Source: SBAX01 sp964646605 (GTDB taxonomy: Bacteria > Planctomycetota > Phycisphaerae > UBA1845). From it: a stretch of DNA of 64,000 nucleotides. Location: NCBI GenBank assembly GCA_964646605.1, contig CAZYEX010000108.1, positions 1 through 64,000 of the forward strand. Reading direction: 5' to 3'. The translations under genes and the position numbers were made by a program. The notes below the pieces were generated by a model that was not told the DNA's origin, searched no databases, and was given only the letters and a program-made list of their open reading frames with translations. Below are positions 8,442 through 14,514 of this stretch, piece after piece (position 1 is the stretch's first letter; the number at the start of each line of letters is the position of its first letter).

Positions 8442-9212
8442 TCAACGGACCGCTAAACGTCGTTTTCGGTCCGCGGCACGTTGCACGGCCTTCTCGATCT
8501 TTTCGACCGTGCGGACGGTCGGTGAATGCCGGCCGGTTTCCAGGCGACAGACCGTCTCCTGTCGAACCCCGGCGAGCTTGGCCAGTTGCTGCTGCGTAAG
8601 TCCCAGGGCCTTTCGCTCGCGGATGATGTCGCGGGCAATCGTCGCCCGGACGAACTCGAGGGCCGGAACGTTGCCTTGGACGTCCGGTTTGGGCAGCGGT
8701 GGGAAGCCCTTCCCTCGCGACTCGCGGCGCGACCGGTTCGATTCATTCCAACGGGCTAAGCCCGCTTTCGCCGTGGTGGTTGCAGTGCCCGGCGAGAACG
8801 TGGCGAGAAAGCGGTGAATCCGACGTTCAAGACTGGTTGGCTGGCGAATCTGGCACTCCCAAATGACGAAAACCGACCAGCCGTGGGTCCGAAGGTGACG
8901 CTTGATGCGAACGTCTCGTCGCTTGTTGGATTCGAGTTTGCTCCGCCAGAACGCGACTCGGGACTTTGGCAACCTGCGACCGTTGAAGCACGCGTGGCGG
9001 TGCCAAAAGCACCCGTGAACGAAAATCACAACGCGCTGCCGCGACAAAGCGATGTCCGGGCGTCCAGGGAGGTCGCGCGCTTGTGTTGTGCCCCGATCGG
9101 GGCAGTGGAATGTAGCCACGGGTAGAGCGCAGCCGCCGAAGGCGACGGAGCGGAACCCGTGGAAGAAGTCGTGTTTGCACAGACCCGCCCCGCAGGGGCG
9201 GAGGAATCGCAC
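8442..9212 (-). CDS. Vsr endonuclease core fused in frame to an XRE/HigA-type HTH domain; N-terminus truncated
   Basis: One open frame of 256 codons from a GTG. Residues about 1-46 are translated palindromic repeat. Residues about 47-140 are the core of a Vsr (very short patch) mismatch endonuclease: DLPGRPDI with the catalytic Asp, VVIFVHGCFWHRHAC, and the terminal FVIWEC. The normal N-terminal arm is absent. Residues about 165-250 are a HTH of the HigA-antitoxin kind (FPPLPKPDVQGNVPALEFVR, then GLTQQQLAKLAGVRQETVCRLETG). No stop separates the parts. Vsr normally repairs T:G mismatches made by deamination at methylated C, which fits the methyltransferase remnant nearby. Likely a deletion-joined relic; a working fusion cannot be excluded. 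Confidence 0.65.
   Translation of the reverse strand: MRFLRPCGAGLCKHDFFHGFRSVAFGGCALPVATFHCPDRGTTQARDLPGRPDIALSRQRVVIFVHGCFWHRHACFNGRRLPKSRVAFWRSKLESNKRRDVRIKRHLRTHGWSVFVIWECQIRQPTSLERRIHRFLATFSPGTATTTAKAGLARWNESNRSRRESRGKGFPPLPKPDVQGNVPALEFVRATIARDIIRERKALGLTQQQLAKLAGVRQETVCRLETGRHSPTVRTVEKIEKAVQRAADRKRRLAVR
9091..9200. repeat. Composite palindromic (REP-like) element, left flank of the RAYT gene
   Basis: Three stacked palindromes: CCCCGATCGGGG (9091-9102), CCACGGGT paired with ACCCGTGG at 9116-9123 and 9155-9162, and CGCCCCGCAGGGGCG (9186-9200). Read on the minus strand, the order of blocks matches the element on the other side of the transposase and the copy at 16973-17037. Confidence 0.75.
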
Positions 9213-9226
9213 GTATCCGCGTTTGC

Positions 9227-9679
9227 TCAGTCAAACAAGTATCGCTCATCGAACTCGATCTCATGCGCAGCCAGAAACCGCAACAGCTCGGACTTGAAGT
9301 CTTCTTTCTTGTGATGCTCCGCCTGACCAGCGATGTACTTCTTCACGCCTTCTTCCTGCGACTTGCTGACAGAGAAGGCGCTGTATCCCTCCTGCCATGC
9401 GAACGCACCAAGTCTTGGGAAGGACTGATGCACCCACAACGACGAGCGGGCTTTGACAGTCCGCATCAAGCCCGAGATGGCGGCATCTGGCCGCCAGCGA
9501 ATGTACATGTGGACGTGATCATCCATGCCACCCATGTCGAGGAGCACGCCCTTCTCCGCCCGGACTAGCCCGCCCATGTAGGAATACATGCGTTGCGCGA
9601 GGTCGGGCGCGATCCACGGCTCCCGATGCTTGGTCGAGAACACGATGTGAAGGAGAATCTGGGAGTACGTGCCGGGCAT
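9227..9679 (-). mobile_element. RAYT / IS200-like Y1 transposase
   Basis: 150 residues from the ATG at 9677-9679, with an AAGGGAAG upstream. HUH motif in DDHVHMYIRW, Tyr nucleophile region in GVKKYIAGQAEHHKKEDF, N-terminus MPGTYSQILLHIVFSTKHRE. These are single-domain Y1 transposases related to IS200. The flanking composite palindromes, the lack of a TnpB partner and the related palindromes elsewhere in the window point to the REP-associated tyrosine transposase group, which mobilises or maintains REP repeats. It is inserted between the Vsr fragment and the endonuclease gene. Confidence 0.85.
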
Positions 9680-9710
9680 AGGCTTCCCTTCGTTGGCGCG
9701 AAAGATTCCT

Positions 9711-9825
9711 GCGCCCCTCCGGGGCGCGAAGAAATTACAAAGGCCCATCTCGTACCACGGGTTCCGCGACGCTCGGGTCGGGGTCGCTCCACCCGTGGCG
9801 ACATTCCGACGCCCCGTCTGGGGCG
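9711..9825. repeat. Composite palindromic (REP-like) element, right flank of the RAYT gene
   Basis: Blocks: GCGCCCCTCCGGGGCGC (9711-9727), CCACGGGT at 9755-9762 paired with ACCCGTGG at 9791-9798, and CGCCCCGTCTGGGGCG (9810-9825). It mirrors the left-flank element. Confidence 0.75.
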
Positions 9826-9861
9826 TTCCTCAATCCCTCCACATCCGCATCATCTGCCGGT

Positions 9862-10914
9862 ATGCTATCGCGGGTCGTGGATGATGTCCTGAGCGATCAG
9901 ATGATTCCAGTATTCCAGGTCGGGCAGTTGTATTCAAGCGACGACATACAATCGGCGCTTAAGGTCGGGAACGCGGGCGGCGTGCGCATGTCGATCGGCG
10001 ACGGGGGCACGGTGCGGCGGGCCGTGATTCTCACGTCCGTCGCTACGGCGCGGCAGGCGACCGAGAACCCCTACCACGATCGCGTCGAGAACGACATCCT
10101 CGTCTATACCGGTGCAGGCCGCGAGGGCGACCAGACGCTCGGCGGGGTGAACAAACGGCTGCCGCAGCAGCTTGGCGCGAACTTTCCCGCCTACGGGTTC
10201 GTTCTTGTCGGCAGCCGGCGCGACCCCGCGATCGGACCGAAACGCTGGCGGTTCCTTGGGTTGCTGGAATACGTCCGGCACTATCCGGACACGCAAGCCG
10301 ATACCGGCGGCCAAGTTCGCAAAGTGTGGTTGTTTGAAATGCGGATTCACGCCAGCCCGGAAGCAGTTGTCGTGGCAGAGGATTTGGAACTGTCCGAGCG
10401 CTTGCTAACGGAATCGCGGAAGGAGTACAAGCAAACATGCGAGGATCGCGAAATCGGTGAAACGCCGCTGGTCGTGCCCGCGTCGAGCAGGGAATTCGAT
10501 CCCGTGGAGATCGAAGGCATCCGGGCCCAGTTGCTCGCCAAGCCCGCCGAGGGGTTCGAGCACTTCGTCAAGGATCTGCTGCTCTGCACCGGCTTCGTCA
10601 ACGTCAGCGTCACGAAGTTTAGCCAGGATGGGGGTGTGGACGTGAACGCCTACGCCAGCGCGGTCATGTGGCCCGTCGAGAACATGCTCGTGCAGATTCA
10701 GGCGAAGAGATGGTTGCACACGGTCGGGCGCAAGGAAGTGGCTGAGTTGCGCGGCAGCCTACAACCGTTCGCGCGGGGAGCCGTCGTCACCACGAGCCAC
10801 TACAGCAAGGCGGCGATCACCGAGGCGTCGAGTGTGGGCAAAGCCCCGATCGTGCTGGTCGATGGTTATTCACTCGCGCTAATCGTCCGGCGTATCGGGA
10901 TGCAGTTCCAATGA
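9862..10914 (+). CDS. SRA-like domain plus Mrr-type restriction endonuclease
   Basis: 350 residues; an in-frame ATG at 9901 (MIPVFQVGQLYSSDD) is an equally plausible start. The N-terminal half resembles SRA/YDG modified-base-binding domains (NPYHDRVENDILVYTGAG, then GDQTLGGVNKRL). A linker follows, then a C-terminal PD-(D/E)xK nuclease of the Mrr kind: GFEHFVKDLLLCTGF, SQDGGVDV with the catalytic Asp, and LVQIQAKRW, giving the QxK triad. Such SRA-Mrr fusions cut DNA with modified cytosines or accompany a C5 methyltransferase. It appears intact, while the methyltransferase and Vsr genes beside it are damaged. Confidence 0.8.
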   Translation: MLSRVVDDVLSDQMIPVFQVGQLYSSDDIQSALKVGNAGGVRMSIGDGGTVRRAVILTSVATARQATENPYHDRVENDILVYTGAGREGDQTLGGVNKRLPQQLGANFPAYGFVLVGSRRDPAIGPKRWRFLGLLEYVRHYPDTQADTGGQVRKVWLFEMRIHASPEAVVVAEDLELSERLLTESRKEYKQTCEDREIGETPLVVPASSREFDPVEIEGIRAQLLAKPAEGFEHFVKDLLLCTGFVNVSVTKFSQDGGVDVNAYASAVMWPVENMLVQIQAKRWLHTVGRKEVAELRGSLQPFARGAVVTTSHYSKAAITEASSVGKAPIVLVDGYSLALIVRRIGMQFQ

Positions 10915-10938
10915 TTCCTTTCAAAGGAGTTCGAAAAA

Positions 10939-11184
10939 ATGACAGCTGAATCCATCGACGACGCAACGATGTCACATGGAGAAATCGACAGCAAGGCGGT
11001 GCTCGATCTAGCACGGAAAGACCCGAAGGTCCATGAAGGGGAGTTGGAGATCGACGACAACGCAGTTGTTTCCTATGGAGGGGACAACGGTGCCTATGTC
11101 CAAGCCTGGCTTTGGGTAGACTTTGCCGGTACGTCCTTGGACGAAGAGGGAGAAGACGAGAGCGAGGAAGCCTCAGCCTGCTAA
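10939..11184 (+). CDS. Highly acidic small protein downstream of the endonuclease
   Basis: 81 residues starting 24 nt after the endonuclease gene, with a good AAAGGAG 9 nt before the ATG. By my count 22 Asp/Glu against 4 Lys/Arg. The middle (GELEIDDNAVVSYGGDNGAYVQAWLWVDF) looks like a compact beta fold, followed by an acidic tail. I do not recognise the family. The operon position and charge would suit a regulator or DNA-mimic partner of the nuclease, which is inference only. Its 3' end overlaps that of the truncated methyltransferase by 12 nt, tail to tail. Confidence 0.7.
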   Translation: MTAESIDDATMSHGEIDSKAVLDLARKDPKVHEGELEIDDNAVVSYGGDNGAYVQAWLWVDFAGTSLDEEGEDESEEASAC

Positions 11185-11763
11185 AGCGTCGCCCCGCCTC
11201 CGTAGAACACCATAGTTCGCCGCGTTGAGGAGCTTGTAGACGACGTTGTCCTTGAGCGCGTTCCGCTTGCCGCTGGTGACTGCCTTCTCAAGGCGGGCGT
11301 GGTGATCGGTCCATTCCTCGTCGCCCTTGGGAACGATCCCGGGGTACGTAAGCTGCTGGATGATGTAACTGTAGTAATTGGCAAAGCTCTTGCGGAGAAG
11401 CCCCTTGACATTCTCGAACAAGAACGCCTTCGGTGCGATCTCCCGGATGGCTCGTACCGCGTGCGGAAACATGTTCCGCCCGTCATCCATGCCCCGGTGC
11501 CTTCCGCCGATCGAAAACGGCTGGCAAGGGGGGCCGCCCGAAACGAATTCGGCCTCACCGGCGTGCCGTCGGAAATCGTACGCGGCGACATCGCCTTCAA
11601 CTATCCTACAGTCACGGACGCGCGCGACCCCCGCAGCGAGGTTCCGTCGAATGGTGTTACAGGCATTGCGATCCCATTCAAGAACGGCCACATGATCGAA
11701 CCCGGCGTTTGCTGTCGCCAACGTCAATCCGCCAGCGCCCGCGAATAGCTCGATAGATTTCAT
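11173..11763 (-). pseudogene. Truncated DNA (cytosine-5-)-methyltransferase
   Basis: 196 codons. Motif I (ELFAGAGGLTLA), the catalytic PCQ motif IV (VSGGPPCQPFSIGG) and motif VI (LFENVKGLL) are intact. The protein stops just after LLNAANYGV, where relatives continue with PQRRER, the target-recognition domain and motifs IX-X. The last residues (LRRRGDALAG) are out of register. The catalytic loop is present, but DNA recognition and the C-terminal AdoMet-pocket helix are lost, so activity is unlikely. It still has a consensus promoter and probably was the cognate enzyme of the nearby Vsr and SRA-Mrr genes. Confidence 0.8.
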
Positions 11764-11796
11764 GGACTAATCCTATCCGGATCCGACCTGGACGCG

Positions 11797-11825
11797 ATCA
11801 TACGGCTTTTGTTAGGAAACGTCAA
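11797..11825 (-). promoter_or_regulatory. sigma70-like promoter of the truncated methyltransferase
   Basis: On the minus strand: TTGACG (11820-11825), a 17 nt spacer, then TATGAT (11797-11802), about 34 nt before the ATG at 11763. Confidence 0.65.
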
Positions 11826-11996
11826 GAGAATTCTTGCAAGCCCCTGGCTCGCCTGTGAGATTTGCACCGGGCTCGCCGCAAGACCCGAGTGCTCTCTATT
11901 GCCGATGAGGCGGACGTACTATGAGCTCGGCTTGGCCCTGGGGAGGCGCCAAACTGCACCCGAGCTTAGCCTCCATTGCGAGCTGGACCTGCGGGA

Positions 11997-12106
11997 CTTT
12001 GCGATCCTGCAACAGGACATCTTCGGTCCGTGACCACGGACCGCCCCGCGCCGGGGACAAGCCCCGACGCTACACGATCCTGCAAGGCGATCTGTTTGGG
12101 CCGTAG
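11997..12106 (+). repeat. Two similar gene-tail fragments, each ending in an FGP-stop
   Basis: Copy A (about 11997-12033) reads FAILQQDIFGP then stop; copy B (about 12070-12106) reads YTILQGDLFGP then stop in its own frame. Both share ATCCTGCAA and end at the same point. A G/C palindrome lies between them. They look like duplicated 3' ends of an unidentified gene. Confidence 0.45.
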
Positions 12107-12131
12107 TGATTGAGGACGGCGGACGACGAGG

Positions 12132-12227
12132 CGACCCCTTCAGGGTCGGATGGATCGTGGGGGGTCGGGGATCCGTGGGCGGCGCTGCGCTCTGCCCACG
12201 GCTACTATAGTGCAGCCTTTCAGGCTG
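12132..12227. repeat. Composite palindromic (REP-like) element
   Basis: CGACCCCTTCAGGGTCG (12132-12148), CCGTGGGC (12173-12180) paired with GCCCACGG (12194-12201), then CAGCCTTTCAGGCTG (12213-12227). It has the same three-block build as the RAYT flanks, with the GGCTAC junction after the middle block. The 560 nt gap between the methyltransferase and ybaB holds only this, the FGP-stop fragments and a C/T-G/A inverted repeat near 12277-12302. Confidence 0.6.
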
Positions 12228-12323
12228 GAAGACGGCGTGGCACCAAGGGGTGAGGCGGGCGTTTGGACCCTCACCCCGGCCCTCTCCCTGCAAGGGAGAG
12301 GGGTTCGTCCGCCCGGCGCCTGC

Positions 12324-12662
12324 TCACGCTCCGCCGCCGAGCATTTGCGAGAGGCCGGGGATGTTGAGGCCGCCGGTGAGAGCGCCGAGTTCCTGTTTCA
12401 TGGCCTCCTGCGACTTGGCCACACCGGCTGCGACCGCCGCTTTGACCAAGTCTTCGAGGAGTTCCACGTCGCCGGTCGCCTGGGGGTCGATCTTGATGGC
12501 CACCAGCGACCCGCGACCATCGACCGTGGCCAGTACCAGCCCGCCGCCCGCCGCACCCTCAAAGCGCCGCGCCGCCAGATCTTCCTGGAGTTTGGCGAGG
12601 TTGGATTGCAGATCCTTGGCCGATTTCATCAGCCCGGCGAGATTTCCAAGACCACCCAGCAT
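12324..12662 (-). CDS. ybaB: YbaB/EbfC family nucleoid-associated protein
   Basis: 112 residues, the usual length. Opens MLGGLGNLAGLMKSAKDLQ; the central part has the family pattern A...G..V.V...G.G.L..I.IDP, and the C-terminus is Gly-rich. It binds DNA as a dimer with tweezer-like helices. It starts 6 nt downstream of dnaX, so the two genes are almost certainly one operon, as in most bacteria. recR, usually next, is displaced. Confidence 0.92.
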   Translation of the reverse strand: MLGGLGNLAGLMKSAKDLQSNLAKLQEDLAARRFEGAAGGGLVLATVDGRGSLVAIKIDPQATGDVELLEDLVKAAVAAGVAKSQEAMKQELGALTGGLNIPGLSQMLGGGA

Positions 12663-12668
12663 GATCGA

Positions 12669-14171
12669 TTACTCCGTTCCCAAAAGCGACGCTTCGCCCT
12701 CTTCGGATTCCGACGCGTCAGACCCGCCAGCGCCGTCCGGCGTCGTTGTCCCTTTCTCTCCGTCGGCGCCGACGATCTTCGTCGGGCGAACGTCGAGCAG
12801 CGTTCCGTCCACGGCCGCCTTTACCCGCTCCACCAACGGATCGCGGGCGGCGCGCTCCCACTCGGCTCGACGTGGAGGCGGCGCTGCCGTTGCCGTGCGG
12901 AGTTCCGCCCCCACGGACCCCGACCTCGATGCAGGCGCGGCCCCGACCTTCGCCGCCGCGTTGCCGGCGGGCCGAATCACGTCAACGTTTTTTTTTACGT
13001 CCCCGCCGCCCGTCGGCGCGCCCGCGACGCTGCCCCCTTCCGCCAAGCGCTCGAGAAGCTGCGTCAGATCGCTGAATTGATGGGCCATGGCCAGCCGCGT
13101 GATCGCCGCGTCCGCCAGCGCTCGCGCCGCCCCGCTGTATTTCACGTTGCGACGCAACTCCTCCAGCAACGTAATCATGTAGACATACGTCGCGGCGTCG
13201 AACTTGGCGGACTGTTCGACCAGTCGCCCGCGCACGGTAGAGGCCGCGTCGACGAGGTCCGTCTCCGCTCCGCAGACACGCAGCAGCATCAGCGATCGAA
13301 CATGGTCGATGAGATGGTCGCAGAATCGCTCGATGGTTCGACCGGTTTGCAGCGCTTGATCGAAGATCCGCAACGCCCCCGCGGCATCCCGCGACCCCAG
13401 ACAATCCACCAGGGCCAGGGAAAGTTCGTCATGCGGCGGCGGCACGATTTCGTCCACCGAAGCCAGCGTCAGGCGATGGGCGTCGAAGGAGAGCAGTTGA
13501 TCCAGCAGCGATAGCGCATCGCGCATCGAGCCGTTCGCCAACCGCGCCACCCGTCGCAGCGCCGCCTCCTCGGCCTCGACTCCCTCGACCTTGGCGATCC
13601 GCGCCAGATGCGCCGACATGGCCACGACCTCGATGGACTTGAAATCGAATCGCTGGCAGCGGCTGACGATCGTCGCGGGAACCTTGTGGGCCTCGGTCGT
13701 GGCCAGGATGAACTTCACGTGCGAGGGCGGCTCCTCCAAGGTCTTGAGCAAGGCGTTGAAGGCCTGGGTGCTGAGCATGTGAACTTCGTCGATGATGTAC
13801 ACCTTGAAGCGCGCCCGGGCCGGGCGCAAGGTGGCGTTGCTGCGCAGCTCGCGGATGTTGTCCACGCCGGTGTTGCTGGCCGCGTCGATCTCCACCACGT
13901 CAATGTCCTGACCCTCGGCAACGGCCCGGCACGACTCGCACGTCCCGCAAGGCGTGGGGGTCGCCGCGGGGGCGGATAGACAATTCAAGGCTTTGGCCAG
14001 AATGCGGGCCATCGACGTCTTGCCCACCCCGCGTGTGCCCGTGAAGAGATACCCGTGATGAATCCGACCGGAGCGGATCGCGTTGGTCAACGTCGTGGCG
14101 ATGACCTCCTGCCCCACGACCTCCTCGAAGGTCGCGCTGCGATAGGCCCGAGCTAGTACGCGATAAGACAT
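12669..14171 (-). CDS. dnaX: DNA polymerase III subunit gamma/tau
   Basis: 500 residues from the ATG at 14169-14171 (MSYRVLARAYRSATFEEVVG), the conserved family start; the frame is open upstream. Walker A GTRGVGKTS, zinc Cys cluster ending CGTCESC, Walker B DEVHML, sensor 1 ATTEAHKVP, Arg finger SRCQRF. The clamp-loader collar domain ends near residue 370, and a shorter tau tail follows. Codons 392-395 contain a run of nine A (12988-12996). Slippage in either direction there meets a stop within two to four codons and would give a gamma-like 396-397 aa product. Operon with ybaB. Confidence 0.95.
   Translation of the reverse strand: MSYRVLARAYRSATFEEVVGQEVIATTLTNAIRSGRIHHGYLFTGTRGVGKTSMARILAKALNCLSAPAATPTPCGTCESCRAVAEGQDIDVVEIDAASNTGVDNIRELRSNATLRPARARFKVYIIDEVHMLSTQAFNALLKTLEEPPSHVKFILATTEAHKVPATIVSRCQRFDFKSIEVVAMSAHLARIAKVEGVEAEEAALRRVARLANGSMRDALSLLDQLLSFDAHRLTLASVDEIVPPPHDELSLALVDCLGSRDAAGALRIFDQALQTGRTIERFCDHLIDHVRSLMLLRVCGAETDLVDAASTVRGRLVEQSAKFDAATYVYMITLLEELRRNVKYSGAARALADAAITRLAMAHQFSDLTQLLERLAEGGSVAGAPTGGGDVKKNVDVIRPAGNAAAKVGAAPASRSGSVGAELRTATAAPPPRRAEWERAARDPLVERVKAAVDGTLLDVRPTKIVGADGEKGTTTPDGAGGSDASESEEGEASLLGTE
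12988..12996 (-). promoter_or_regulatory. A9 slippage site in dnaX (probable gamma/tau switch)
   Basis: The coding strand reads GAC GTA AAA AAA AAC GTT GAC. Adding one A (or a -1 shift) gives K-K-K-R-stop; losing one A (or a +1 shift) gives K-K-T-L-T-stop. A nine-A run in dnaX is the known transcriptional slippage site of Thermus thermophilus, and E. coli uses A-AAA-AAG ribosomal frameshifting at the same functional place. The site lies between the collar domain and the tau tail, as expected. Confidence 0.7.
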
Positions 14172-14514
14172 CAGATTCTCGAACGCCCCGATCGTCAGTT
14201 CCTTGGTCGCACGGACAGTGGCCCGTTCATGCCCGTCCGCCCGCCGGACCATCCTATCCGGAAGCTCGCGTCCCCGAAACGACCGTGGTTCAGGCCACCG
14301 GCCCCAACTTTTCGAGCCCTCGCACGCCGATCGCCCGCACGCCGAGGCCTGTATGTAGGGCGTTCCGGTTATCGGGCGACTAATGGCGAGCGATCGGGAA
14401 TGAAGCTGGGAGTTTTCCGCCTCCGGCGTTATATTCGACGACACTTCCGACCGGGCTGGAAGCGGAGAGAAGAACATGGGCACTTTTAACAGGACTGGAA
14501 ACGGAGAGAAGAAC
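14172..14514. other. Divergent intergenic region between dnaX and the secreted-protein gene
   Basis: 343 nt without a convincing gene. It should hold the dnaX promoter and that of the rightward gene, but I see no consensus -35/-10 pair. A 25 nt block (CTGGAAGCGGAGAGAAGAAC near 14456, and again near 14495 with one change) duplicates the ribosome binding site and ATG region of the downstream gene. Confidence 0.6.

Noticed and set aside
11809..12033. A 74-codon plus-strand frame as an independent gene.
   Set aside because: Only its last dozen residues resemble anything, and these recur as the FGP-stop tail; there is no ribosome binding site. I treat it as a fragment.
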